14,188 bases of DNA from Paenibacillus sp. (GTDB taxonomy: Bacteria > Bacillota > Bacilli > Paenibacillales > NBRC-103111): the NCBI GenBank assembly GCA_029239545.1, contig JARBUQ010000040.1, positions 1 through 14,188 of the forward strand. The letters are read 5' to 3'. Made by a program: the position numbers and the translations under genes. The notes below the pieces were generated by a model. That model was not told where the DNA came from, made no database searches, and saw only the letters and a list, made by a program, of their open reading frames with translations. This document shows positions 1-8,035 of this stretch, piece after piece (position 1 is the first letter of the stretch; each line of letters starts with the position of its first letter).

Positions 1-43
1 GCACCGATTGAATATCGGTGCGCGCTGGCAGCATAGCTTTTTT
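1..43 (+). terminator. Possible intrinsic terminator of a gene upstream of the window
   Basis: A perfect 8-bp stem (GCACCGAT at 1-8 with ATCGGTGC at 14-21, 5-nt loop) opens the window. It is followed by a weak GCTG/TAGC hairpin (24-27 with 34-37) that runs directly into six T (38-43). The T run next to a hairpin suggests the end of an upstream + strand transcript. However, the strong stem lies 16 nt from the T run, and the window cuts off whatever came before, so it could also be part of a larger leader structure. Confidence 0.35.
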
Positions 44-152
44 CACCTGTCTACTTGACAGGGGTATGACCAGTACGCTGGAAATCAGGCAGATTTTTTA
101 GTTACTTCTAAAATACCCATGGAACAAAATGAGTGGAGGGATAGCCTTTATT

Positions 153-182
153 TTGAGATAGCCGAAAAATGTCGAATATTCA
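153..182 (+). promoter_or_regulatory. Weak candidate promoter of the sensor operon
   Basis: TTGAGA (153-158) and TATTCA (177-182) are separated by 18 bp and lie about 120 bp before the kinase start. Both boxes deviate from the sigma-A consensus, so this is only a candidate. The rest of 44-298 holds an orphan TTGACA (55-60) with no partner -10, a direct repeat GATAGCC (140-146 and 157-163), and no reading frame that I would call a gene. Confidence 0.25.
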
Positions 183-298
183 GATGATTTAGTTCATATT
201 CTTCATTTTCACATCAATAGAAGGGGATATTGTCCTTATCTAGAATTATGTGTCAGAACATATCCGTTATGTATTAATGCGTGGAAGCGAGGTGAACC

Positions 299-2140
299 GT
301 GGTACAACGACGACCTATTCCTATCTTCATCCAGTTGCTGGCCGGTATGTTTCTCATTGCGGCTCTAGCTATTGCGCTTACCAATCTGTTCAACTATCGC
401 TTAACCTCACAGCTTGCTCTGAATCGTACGGCTGGCTATACGCAGGAGTCTGTCGATCAATTGTCGGCTAAGATTGATGTGCTGCTACGTCAATATGATC
501 AAGCCTCCCAGATAATTGCGTTCGATGAAAAGGTGCAGACCGCTTTGAACAAGCCGATTACGAAGCAAGGAGGGCAAGAGCAGCTTGCGTTGAACCGCTA
601 CCTTGCGGAGAAAACGCGCTATATCGCAGGTGAAATGCTCATTCACCTTTTCGACCGGGAAGGCAATGCTTACTCGTCTAACGAGTCGCTCCAGTTGTTT
701 TGGCCGAAAGCGGATGACGCTGTGAGTGCTGTCACTTGGTACAGGAAAATGGAGGAGCTTGATGGTCATATGCTGTGGGTGTATGGTCCGGCTTGGCGAG
801 ATGGTGAGATTCCTGCCATTATTGGGGCACGAAAGCTGAAGGACTCTCGAAATCTTACCGTTTTGGGGGATCAGTTCTTGGTGTTTCCTGTGGAGAAAAT
901 GAACCGGATGATTGGTGAAACGGGACAGCGTATCGAGCGAAAGGTGCAGGTAATGGATTCCATAGGGAATATTGTGTATTCGACGGAGCCTCGCGAGATT
1001 GGAACGGCGGCAGATCAAGGGCTGTTTTCCAAGTTCGGTGGGAATGCGCAGCCTTTCTTCGAATGGACGACGAGGGAGGATCGCAAGCGGATGCTTGTGA
1101 CCTATGCAAAGTCCAATTACAGTGATTGGACCACCATCGCCTATTTCAAACCTGAAGCGGTGTACAGTGACGCTTCGCAGATGTGGGCGAACGCGCTGCT
1201 GACCATGGCTGCAGGTATCGGGATTGCCCTCGCACTGGTAGCGTACTTCACATGGACGCTTACGAAGCCAATTCGTCAATTGGCCGATGGGATGAACAAG
1301 CTGAGCAAGGAAGGCATCAAGCCGATCGACCGGCCTTTCGCGAGCCGGGAGATTACGCAGCTGTATTCAAACTACAATGGCATGGTGCGTCAGCTGGAGG
1401 AAGTCGTTCAACGGCTATCCGAGCAGCAGATCAGTGCCCAGAGGGCGGAGCTTGTCGCGTTGAAAGCGCAGTTCCGACCGCATTTCTTATACAATTCACT
1501 CAATTTGATTTACTGGACGATTGAGGACGAGAGGCCAGAGAAGGCTCAGGAAATGACACTCGCGCTCGGTGAACTGCTTCGCTATAGCGTCCATCCGTCG
1601 ACCGATTTCGTGACGCTCGGGGAGGATCTGGCGCAGCTGGACCGATATTTATTGCTCCAGCGGGCGCGCTTTGGTGAGAAATTCAACGTTAGTCTCGACG
1701 TAGAGGAAGGATTGCAGCAGCAAAGTGTGATCCGGCTCGTCCTGCAGCCGCTCGTCGAGAATGCCTTCCACCATGGCTTAGAGCACAAGGACGAGGGGGA
1801 CTGGCTCATTCGAGTCCGGATCTACCGGCAGGACGGCAAGATCCTGTGCTCAGTGGAAGACAATGGCGTAGGCATGCCGCTTGCGGCCCTGCAGTTGCTT
1901 GAAGACTCGATTCATCGGGAGCAAGGCTTTGAGAAGAAGGCGGGCGGCATCGGGTTAAGCAATCTGCATAAGCAGCTGCAGGCTTTCTTTGGTCCAGGCT
2001 ACGGAATTCGCCTGATGCCAAGTCTTTTGGGAGGACTGCAAGTGCTATTATCACTTCCTCTGCTGGACCCGCCATCTCAGATAGATAGGGAGCAAGGATT
2101 GTTAATGCTGGGTAAAAGAGGGGATGATGGTGCTGCCTAA
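299..2140 (+). CDS. YesM-family membrane sensor histidine kinase
   Basis: Sensor kinase of a YesM/YesN-type two-component system, 613 aa. It would autophosphorylate on a histidine and pass the phosphate to the AraC-type regulator encoded at 3412. Visible parts are a first membrane segment (about 9-30), a large extracellular sensing region (about 33-293), a second membrane segment (about 297-320) and a HAMP linker (about 320-372). The His_kinase domain follows with QFRPHFLYN, whose phospho-acceptor is H395. The ATPase domain has an N box (E487, N488 in PLVENAFHH), a G1 box (VEDNGVGMP, 519-527) and a G2 box (GGIGL, 549-553). All catalytic motifs are intact. The GTG start follows GAGGTG at 289-294. 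An in-frame TGA at 293-295 rules out any earlier start. The 3' end overlaps the next gene by 17 bp. Families with this layout usually sense sugars or oligosaccharides; the ligand here is unknown. Confidence 0.93.
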   Translation: MVQRRPIPIFIQLLAGMFLIAALAIALTNLFNYRLTSQLALNRTAGYTQESVDQLSAKIDVLLRQYDQASQIIAFDEKVQTALNKPITKQGGQEQLALNRYLAEKTRYIAGEMLIHLFDREGNAYSSNESLQLFWPKADDAVSAVTWYRKMEELDGHMLWVYGPAWRDGEIPAIIGARKLKDSRNLTVLGDQFLVFPVEKMNRMIGETGQRIERKVQVMDSIGNIVYSTEPREIGTAADQGLFSKFGGNAQPFFEWTTREDRKRMLVTYAKSNYSDWTTIAYFKPEAVYSDASQMWANALLTMAAGIGIALALVAYFTWTLTKPIRQLADGMNKLSKEGIKPIDRPFASREITQLYSNYNGMVRQLEEVVQRLSEQQISAQRAELVALKAQFRPHFLYNSLNLIYWTIEDERPEKAQEMTLALGELLRYSVHPSTDFVTLGEDLAQLDRYLLLQRARFGEKFNVSLDVEEGLQQQSVIRLVLQPLVENAFHHGLEHKDEGDWLIRVRIYRQDGKILCSVEDNGVGMPLAALQLLEDSIHREQGFEKKAGGIGLSNLHKQLQAFFGPGYGIRLMPSLLGGLQVLLSLPLLDPPSQIDREQGLLMLGKRGDDGAA

Positions 2141-3407
2141 TTTATTTCTTCGGCTTTCGCTAGTACTGGCAATGATCAGCCTGCTGTGCTCCTGCTCCCC
2201 CGAAATGGTCATGCCGAGTGTGAAAAGCTCTCCGAAGCCCAGTACACTGCGTATCTGGCTGTGGCCGGGAAGTGGGCTGGAGCCGCTGATTAAGAAGTAT
2301 GCGGCAGAATATCCACAGATGGATGTCGAAATGGTTACTTTTCAATACGACGATGTGGTGCCGAGCCTCATGACTTCGCTAGCCACGAAGGCTGATTCCC
2401 CCGATCTTGTTCTGTTGGAGGCTTCGCAGCTGAATCAATTAAAGCGCTTCCAGGACCAGTTCTATAACCTCTATGATTACGGCGACGAGCGAGTTCATTA
2501 TCTGGACTGGAAATGGCGGCAAGCGGAAAGCAAGAATGGCGGTTTCTTGTATGCCATGCCTGTAGATATCGGGCCTGTGGCACTTGCGTACCGCCATGAC
2601 TTATTTCAGGAGGCCGGTTTACCAACGGAACGGGAGAAGGTGGCGGCCTATCTGTCCGATTGGGACGCGCTGGAGCAAGCAGGAGTCCTATTGAAGCAGC
2701 GGACGGGGGCCGTATTATTCGATAATATAACGAATATCTTCCTTAGCTATCTCAACCAGTTTGACGGTCAATATGTGCTGCCTGTGGAGCACGAATTAAG
2801 TCCTCATGTTAAGGAAGCTTGGGATCGGGCGGTGTATTTCCACAAGCATGGCCTCAGCGCCGGGTTGCCATCGCAAACCTCAGCTTGGGCCGAAGGAGCG
2901 GTCAATCGAAAATTCGCCCTCGTATTGGCTCCTTCTTGGCTTCACGGCATGATGAAGAAGAATGCTCCTGCTACTGCGGGCAAGTGGGATCTGACCCGGG
3001 CACCTGGTCTGCCATCCAATTTAACGGGGACGTATTTGGCGGTCCCGAAGACAAGTTCATCTCCCAAAGCGGCGTATTCGCTAGCATGCTGGTTAACGGC
3101 TCCACAGCAGCAGCTGGCGAATTTTATTGGCAGCGGGAATTTTCCTTCCACACCGGAATCGTACTCCTCTTCCGATTTCCTGGAGGTTAACGATCCCTTT
3201 TTCAATGATGCGCCAGTTGGTCAAATTTATTCTTACACGGCGCTTCGCTACAAATCCGGCTATGATGATTACGATTATACGACGATTGAAAGATGGATTC
3301 GCGACGGTCTTCGGCGGGTTGAATCTGACGGTGCAGATCCTGAGTTAACGTGGAAAGGGATTATGCAGCAGTTTGAGACGCTGAACCATGTAGAAGGAGG
3401 AGGCTAA
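2124..3407 (+). CDS. Extracellular sugar-binding lipoprotein encoded with the two-component system
   Basis: A family 1 (UgpB/MsmE-like, COG1653) solute-binding protein, 427 aa. A hydrophobic signal peptide ends in LLCSC, so C24 (less likely C22) would be lipidated and the protein held on the outer face of the membrane. It is a clear paralogue of the binding protein at 4708: both carry YLDWKW (126-131 here), DIGP (148-151), DLFQ.AGLP (159-167) and GNFPSTP (338-344). It sits between kinase and regulator rather than with the permeases, overlapping the kinase gene by 17 bp. I infer that it presents ligand to the kinase, as sugar-binding partners do in LytS/YesN-type systems such as XylFII. A role in transport is the alternative. 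The exact start is uncertain: ATG 2124, ATG 2127 and GTG 2130 are consecutive codons, and the AGAGGGG at 2117-2123 has better spacing for the later two. Confidence 0.9.
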   Translation: MMVLPNLFLRLSLVLAMISLLCSCSPEMVMPSVKSSPKPSTLRIWLWPGSGLEPLIKKYAAEYPQMDVEMVTFQYDDVVPSLMTSLATKADSPDLVLLEASQLNQLKRFQDQFYNLYDYGDERVHYLDWKWRQAESKNGGFLYAMPVDIGPVALAYRHDLFQEAGLPTEREKVAAYLSDWDALEQAGVLLKQRTGAVLFDNITNIFLSYLNQFDGQYVLPVEHELSPHVKEAWDRAVYFHKHGLSAGLPSQTSAWAEGAVNRKFALVLAPSWLHGMMKKNAPATAGKWDLTRAPGLPSNLTGTYLAVPKTSSSPKAAYSLACWLTAPQQQLANFIGSGNFPSTPESYSSSDFLEVNDPFFNDAPVGQIYSYTALRYKSGYDDYDYTTIERWIRDGLRRVESDGADPELTWKGIMQQFETLNHVEGGG

Positions 3408-3411
3408 CCGC

Positions 3412-4587
3412 ATGTTTATTGTTCTGATTGTAGACGATGAAGCAAATGTACGTCTTCCAATGTGCAGAACACTGGTCCGATTCGAAGGCGTGGGTGAAGT
3501 GTTGGATGCCTCTAGCGGGTTGGAGGCGATTACTATACTGCAGCAGAGGACGGTGCAGCTCGTTATTACCGATATCCGCATGCCGGCTGGGGATGGCTTG
3601 CAGCTTGCCGAATATATAAGGCAGCATTCACCGCAAACCGATGTGTATGTGCTGACGGGGCATGCGGAATTCGATTATGCCATGAAAGCGATGCAGCATC
3701 AAGTGGCAGCCTACCTGCTTAAGCCTCTTTCCAAGGAGAAGCTACTAGAAGTGTACAACGAAGCTTATGGGAACTACCGCCGGCGAATGGAGTCCGAACA
3801 GGTGAATGTGATCCGCAGCCGAGCGTTGCTGGAGAAACGAATGCACGACCTGCTCCACGGGGTGCCGGTGCCAACCTTCGATGAAGGGCTAATTCCGCAA
3901 TATGCCGCCATCCGGCTCGTCTCCTTCTCGACAAAGGATTTGCGGTCACTGGGGGAGACCTCGGTACGTTACTTCATCCGGGAATGTGCCCAGGAATCGT
4001 TCAGCGGACTGGGGACGGCAGCAGTATGCGTTGAGGATCGGCTCATCACCGTGGTGCTGTTCATCGAGAACGATGATAAAGAGGCCTGGGAGCAGCAGGT
4101 GCAGGAGATTTCGAAGTGGATGGAAGCAAAGCTCCGCATTGAAGTGAAGATAGGTCATGGCGGCTGCACCAAGGAGATAAGTGATCTTGGGTTGATGTAT
4201 ATGCGCAGCATGATGAGCTTGGGCTTCAATGAAATTACAAGGAAGGAAAGAGGGGACTCATTTCCGCCGATTATTAAGGCGCTTTTGAAATACGTACATA
4301 ATGAATATGCCAACGAAGCGGTGAATTTGTCCGATTTTGCCCAGCAATTCCAAGTGAATGCCAATTATTTAAGCAATTTGTTTCATCAGGAGATGGGACT
4401 CACCTATACCCAGTACTTGACGCAGATCAGGCTCACGGAGGCCAAGCGATGGCTGCGCGAGACGAACCTGAAAGTATATGAGATATGCATAAGGGTAGGG
4501 TACAAGGACCCAGCCTATTTCAGCCGCATCTTCAAAACCTTCGTCGGCATGGCCCCTGGGGATTATCGGACGGTGGAACATTTCTGA
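3412..4587 (+). CDS. YesN-family response regulator with AraC-type DNA-binding domain
   Basis: Cytoplasmic response regulator, 391 aa, partner of the kinase at 299. The receiver domain (about 1-120) has all key residues: acidic pair D8/D9 in IVDDE, phospho-acceptor D54 in ITDIRMP, T82 and K104 (LLKPL). A middle region (about 125-285) of the kind found in YesN proteins has no recognised motif. The C-terminal AraC domain (about 287-388) has two helix-turn-helix units, roughly 306-329 (LSDFAQQF..NYLSNLF) and 354-379 (VYEICIRVGYKDPAYFSRIF), the second matching the AraC signature. A very strong ribosome binding site (GGAGGAGG, 3396-3403) lies inside the end of the upstream gene, 8 nt from the ATG. 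Its probable target is the transporter operon that starts 120 bp downstream. Confidence 0.94.
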   Translation: MFIVLIVDDEANVRLPMCRTLVRFEGVGEVLDASSGLEAITILQQRTVQLVITDIRMPAGDGLQLAEYIRQHSPQTDVYVLTGHAEFDYAMKAMQHQVAAYLLKPLSKEKLLEVYNEAYGNYRRRMESEQVNVIRSRALLEKRMHDLLHGVPVPTFDEGLIPQYAAIRLVSFSTKDLRSLGETSVRYFIRECAQESFSGLGTAAVCVEDRLITVVLFIENDDKEAWEQQVQEISKWMEAKLRIEVKIGHGGCTKEISDLGLMYMRSMMSLGFNEITRKERGDSFPPIIKALLKYVHNEYANEAVNLSDFAQQFQVNANYLSNLFHQEMGLTYTQYLTQIRLTEAKRWLRETNLKVYEICIRVGYKDPAYFSRIFKTFVGMAPGDYRTVEHF

Positions 4588-4591
4588 GAAG

Positions 4592-4676
4592 AGTCCAAGA
4601 AATCGAAGATTCGTTACCTATACGAGCTGTAAAGTCCTGCCTATACTAAATGTAAGGACTTACTAATATGAAGTCC
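4592..4676 (+). promoter_or_regulatory. Transporter promoter region with AGTCC repeats, probable regulator target
   Basis: This is the 120-bp gap between regulator and transporter. A TATACT box (4642-4647) has no recognisable -35 at the usual distance, as expected of a promoter that needs an activator. AAGTCCT (4632-4638) and AGGACTT (4655-4661) form a perfect 7-bp inverted repeat around the box. AGTCC recurs in direct orientation at 4592-4596 and 4672-4676, 41 and 39 bp from the copy at 4633. No terminator separates the regulator gene from the transporter genes, so read-through is also possible. The assignment to the AraC-type regulator rests on position only. Confidence 0.4.
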
Positions 4677-4707
4677 AGTTGAAAATGGTGAAGGGAGCGT
4701 TTATCGA

Positions 4708-6015
4708 ATGAATTGGATGCCTAAACGCAAGTCCATGTTTCTGCTCTTAGTTTCTCTTCTTGTTCTTCTAAGTGCATGCAGCAGCGGAGGAACGCAAGTC
4801 GCAGTAAAAAATGAAGCAGGTGGAAACAGCGGGAAAAAGGTTCAACTGCAAATGTGGTTTTGGCAGGGGGCATCATTTGAAAAGATAATACCAGAGTTTA
4901 ACCGCACCCATCCGAACATCGAGATTGTTCCACAGATCTATAAGTGGGAGGACGCCCATAAGAAGCTGTTGACGGCGATGTCGGCAGGCTCGGGGGCTCC
5001 GGACATTGCGATGATCGATATTTCACAGATGGACCAATTCTTGAAGTACCCTGATAAATTTTACGACCTGAACGAGTATGGAGCTAAGGATCTGTCCAAG
5101 GATTATCTGGATTGGAAATGGAAGCAAGGCAGTGCTGGCAGCAAGCAGCTTGGATTTCCTACGGACATCGGTCCGATGGTGCTTTACTACCGCCAAGATC
5201 TGTTCCAACAAGCCGGACTCCCTTCGGAGCCTAACGATGTTGCGGCCAAGATTAAGAATTGGGACGACTTCCTCGCTGCTGGCAAAACATTGAAGGAGAA
5301 AACAGGCGCTAGTATTTTATCCAACCCTTATGAATTATATGGTGCGATTCGCGACCAGGGCAATGAACTGTACTTTGATAAAGACGAGAATTTGACAATG
5401 GATTCCAACCCGCAAATCAAGAAAGCGTTGGATTATTATAAGAAAGCCCGTGAAATGGGCATCGCTGGAGCTTATGACCAGAAAAATGCACTGCAGGAGT
5501 ACTCTGCCGCTCTGAATTCCGGCAAAATCGCTACGTACATCTCTGCCGCATGGGGCAAAGGCCACGTTGAAACCCGCGCACCGGATACGAAGGGCAAATG
5601 GCGTGCAGCCAAAATTCCGGAGGGCACAGGCAACATGGGCGGTTCGTTCTTACTTATTCCGAAGGAAACGAAGAACGCCAAGGAAGCTTACACAGCTATT
5701 AGTTGGATGCTTTCACCCCAGCAGCAGTTAGAAGTATTCAAGATTTCAGGCAATTTTCCTTCGACTCCGTCGGTCTATGGCGATAAAGCGTTCACAGAGG
5801 CGGGGTATGAATTCTGGGGCAACCAGAAGCTCGGCATCTTGTTCTCCGAGGTAGCCAAGGACGTGAAGGTGCAGCGTAAAGGACCTTTCTATCAAACCGT
5901 GGAAGATATTATTAGCGATGGCATGCAGGCCGTAACGGTCGATAAGACCAAGGATCCTGACAAAGAATTCGCGGCCCTCATTGAGAAGGCCAAGACCAAA
6001 TTGAAAAATAAATAG
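4708..6015 (+). CDS. CUT1 sugar ABC transporter, substrate-binding lipoprotein
   Basis: The extracellular binding component of the importer completed by the two permeases that follow, 435 aa. After a charged start (PKRK) and hydrophobic core, LSAC gives a textbook lipobox with lipidated C24, then a Ser/Gly-rich linker. The mature part has the family 1 solute-binding pattern, including LQMWFWQG near 47-54, YLDWKW (133-138), DIGP (153-156), DLFQQAGLP (164-172) and GNFPSTP (348-354). Aromatic residues typical of carbohydrate-binding pockets are frequent. The ATG has AAGGGAG 10 nt upstream. It is the first gene of the transporter operon, and the next gene begins 13 bp after its stop. The substrate is probably an oligosaccharide but cannot be named: no glycosidase lies in the window to hint at it. 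Confidence 0.93.
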   Translation: MNWMPKRKSMFLLLVSLLVLLSACSSGGTQVAVKNEAGGNSGKKVQLQMWFWQGASFEKIIPEFNRTHPNIEIVPQIYKWEDAHKKLLTAMSAGSGAPDIAMIDISQMDQFLKYPDKFYDLNEYGAKDLSKDYLDWKWKQGSAGSKQLGFPTDIGPMVLYYRQDLFQQAGLPSEPNDVAAKIKNWDDFLAAGKTLKEKTGASILSNPYELYGAIRDQGNELYFDKDENLTMDSNPQIKKALDYYKKAREMGIAGAYDQKNALQEYSAALNSGKIATYISAAWGKGHVETRAPDTKGKWRAAKIPEGTGNMGGSFLLIPKETKNAKEAYTAISWMLSPQQQLEVFKISGNFPSTPSVYGDKAFTEAGYEFWGNQKLGILFSEVAKDVKVQRKGPFYQTVEDIISDGMQAVTVDKTKDPDKEFAALIEKAKTKLKNK

Positions 6016-6028
6016 GGATGTGGCTGCT

Positions 6029-6910
6029 ATGAGAGGGTTGAAGACGTATCTGGCGCCCTACCTGATGATATCTCCATTTTATATCTTGTTTATCGTATTC
6101 GGCTTGTTTCCGATCCTGTTCTCGCTGTACCTAGCTTTCCACTCGTGGGATGGGCTCGGACCTATGGAGTTCGTGGGACTTCGCAATTTCCGTAACCTGC
6201 TGACCGATGATCCAGATTTCTGGAAGTCGGTCGGCAACACCTTCGTCATCTGGTTTTTTTCGACCTTACCGCAGCTGTTTCTGGCACTGGTCGTCGCATT
6301 TCTGCTCAACGCCGCTTTCGTGCGGTTCAAGGACTTTTACCGAGCGGTCTACTTTCTGCCGAATATTACGTCGATTGTGGCTGTAGCCATTATTTTCGGG
6401 TCGTTCTTCGGCAGCCAATTCGGGCTGATTAATGGGCTGCTTCAGGTCGTTGGGCTGCCTCGGATTGAATGGATCAACGATCCATTCTGGGTGAAGGTCG
6501 CTGTGTCGCTCATGGTCATTTGGCGGTGGACGGGCTACAATGCCATCATTTACTTGGCCGGGCTGCAGAGTATCCCGCATGACTTGTATGAAGCAGCTAC
6601 GATTGACGGAGCGAACCGGAAGCATCAGTTCTTCAGCATTACGCTGCCGCTGTTGAAGCCGATCATTCTGTTCACTGTGATCCTTTCGACGATTGGCGGC
6701 ATGCAGTTGTTTACAGAGCCCTTAATTCTCGTCGGCAATACCGGCGGGGCAACCAAAGGCGGGTTAACGCTGGTGCTGTATCTGTATAACCAAGCCTTCG
6801 GCAATCAGCTGTTCGGCTATGCTTCCGCTATCGCTTGGATGCTGTTCCTGATCATCGGTGTTTTTTCCTTCTTGAATTGGAAATTCGTTTCGAGAGGGGA
6901 GGGAATCTAA
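6029..6910 (+). CDS. CUT1 sugar ABC transporter permease (UgpA/LplB-like)
   Basis: Integral membrane subunit of the sugar importer, 293 aa from this ATG, with about six hydrophobic segments beginning at PYLMISPFYILF near the N terminus. The cytoplasmic coupling loop that contacts the ATPase is intact: EAATIDGA starts at E188, G194 is present, and the conserved ITLP lies about 12 residues later. ATG 6029 is preferred because AGGGATG (6014-6020) ends 8 nt before it. An in-frame GTG at 6020 would add three residues (MAA) but lies only 2 nt beyond the AGGG. The gene ends in TAATG, which shares one base with the start of the second permease, so the two should be made in equal amounts and form a heterodimer. 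Confidence 0.93.
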   Translation: MRGLKTYLAPYLMISPFYILFIVFGLFPILFSLYLAFHSWDGLGPMEFVGLRNFRNLLTDDPDFWKSVGNTFVIWFFSTLPQLFLALVVAFLLNAAFVRFKDFYRAVYFLPNITSIVAVAIIFGSFFGSQFGLINGLLQVVGLPRIEWINDPFWVKVAVSLMVIWRWTGYNAIIYLAGLQSIPHDLYEAATIDGANRKHQFFSITLPLLKPIILFTVILSTIGGMQLFTEPLILVGNTGGATKGGLTLVLYLYNQAFGNQLFGYASAIAWMLFLIIGVFSFLNWKFVSRGEGI

Positions 6911-7812
6911 TGAGATCGGAATCTTCCAAAGTAACGGTCACTCGCCGAAGCAGAGATGCCGTCGTCCTAACCAAGACCCCGGCGAAGTCCTCTTGGGCTT
7001 CAGGAACGTTCCTTATTCACATCGGGATGCTGGTCGGTTCTCTATTGTCGCTATTTCCTTTTTACTGGCTGTTCGTGATGTCTACCGCAACGACTTCGGA
7101 TATGTTCCGGTTTCCCCCGAGGTTTCTGCCTAGTGATCAGCTGCTGGTTAATATCGGAAAGGTTATCGATCATGTGGGGTTTTTCCGGTCGTTCGGCAAC
7201 AGCTTGATCGTGGCAGGTGTACACACGCTTCTGGTTCTGTTCTTTTGCTCGATGGCGGGCTTTGCCTTTGCCAAATTTTCATTTCCAGCCAAGCCGTTCC
7301 TGTTCTTCTTTCTGTTGATGACCATGATGGTGCCGCAGCAGTTAGGGCTAATTCCCCAATTCATCATTATACAAAAGCTGGGCTGGATCAATGATCTGAA
7401 AGCCTTGATCATCCCGGGGGCGGCAAGTGCATTTGGTATCTTCTGGATGCGGCAGTATGCGGCCTCCGTGCTGCATGATGAGCTTATCAATGCAGGACGC
7501 ATTGACGGCTGTAACTCTTTTGACCTGTACTATCGTGTAGCGCTTCCGGTGCTTCGCCCTGCGTTGGCGACCCTCGGCATCATTACGTTCCTGAACTCCT
7601 GGAATGATTATTTGTGGCCGCTCGTCGTCATCTCCGTACAGAACAAATTCACAATCCAGATGCTGATTGCCTCAATGAATGGCGTGTACAGCACGGACTA
7701 CTCTATGGTCATGGCCGCAACGCTGATGGCTACGGTACCGCTCATTATAGTGTTCTCAATCTTCAGTCGGCAGTTTATTGCCGGGCTTATGCAGGGGTCG
7801 GTAAAAGATTGA
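6910..7812 (+). CDS. CUT1 sugar ABC transporter permease (UgpE/AraQ-like)
   Basis: Second membrane subunit of the importer, 300 aa. A hydrophilic, basic N-terminal stretch of about 30 residues precedes six hydrophobic segments, the first at about 34-58. The coupling loop reads ELINAGRIDG (191-200) followed by ALP (211-213), a slightly altered EAA motif as is common in this subfamily. The characteristic FLNSWNDYLWP (227-237) is present. The ATG is chosen because AGAGGGGAGGG (6893-6903) lies 6 nt upstream and it overlaps the previous stop as TAATG; an ATG at 6835 in the same frame would be buried in the first permease gene and has no such site. It is the last gene of the operon: a terminator starts 88 bp downstream. 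No ATP-binding subunit follows, so a shared MsmX/UgpC-type ATPase encoded elsewhere is expected. Confidence 0.93.
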   Translation: MRSESSKVTVTRRSRDAVVLTKTPAKSSWASGTFLIHIGMLVGSLLSLFPFYWLFVMSTATTSDMFRFPPRFLPSDQLLVNIGKVIDHVGFFRSFGNSLIVAGVHTLLVLFFCSMAGFAFAKFSFPAKPFLFFFLLMTMMVPQQLGLIPQFIIIQKLGWINDLKALIIPGAASAFGIFWMRQYAASVLHDELINAGRIDGCNSFDLYYRVALPVLRPALATLGIITFLNSWNDYLWPLVVISVQNKFTIQMLIASMNGVYSTDYSMVMAATLMATVPLIIVFSIFSRQFIAGLMQGSVKD

Positions 7813-7900
7813 CAATCCGGTGAGCATGGAAGCAATCGAAGGCAGGATATAGTTGGTATTGCAGGATGGGACTGTCCTAAAAAGCCATGAATGAACAATG

Positions 7901-7949
7901 ACCCGAAAGATAGACACTTTGAAAAAAGTGACCTCTCTCGGGTATTTTT
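7901..7949 (+). terminator. Intrinsic terminator of the sugar transporter operon
   Basis: ACCCGA (7901-7906) pairs with TCGGGT (7938-7943). An inner perfect stem, CACTTT (7915-7920) with AAAGTG (7925-7930), is closed by a GAAA tetraloop. Short AGA/TCT pairing and a few mismatches lie between. A run of five T follows at 7945-7949. It lies 88 bp after the permease stop on the same strand. Confidence 0.8.
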
Positions 7950-8035
7950 ACGTTTATAATCAATGAATAAGAAAGGTTGAGGATTACACGTGGGAAATAG
8001 TTAGAGTAGAGAATCCATCTTCTCGGTTGAAATGA

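Noticed and set aside
250..471. 73-codon frame on the plus strand at the kinase start
   Set aside because: It overlaps the kinase N terminus in another frame, and the product looks like frame-shifted signal-anchor sequence.
485..1279. 264-codon open frame on the minus strand
   Set aside because: It is fully antisense to the kinase gene, whose domains are continuous across it; the translation is Arg/His-rich with no recognisable motif.
4588..4707. Catabolite (cre) operator
   Set aside because: No stretch matches the usual TGnAAnCGnTnnCA pattern well enough.
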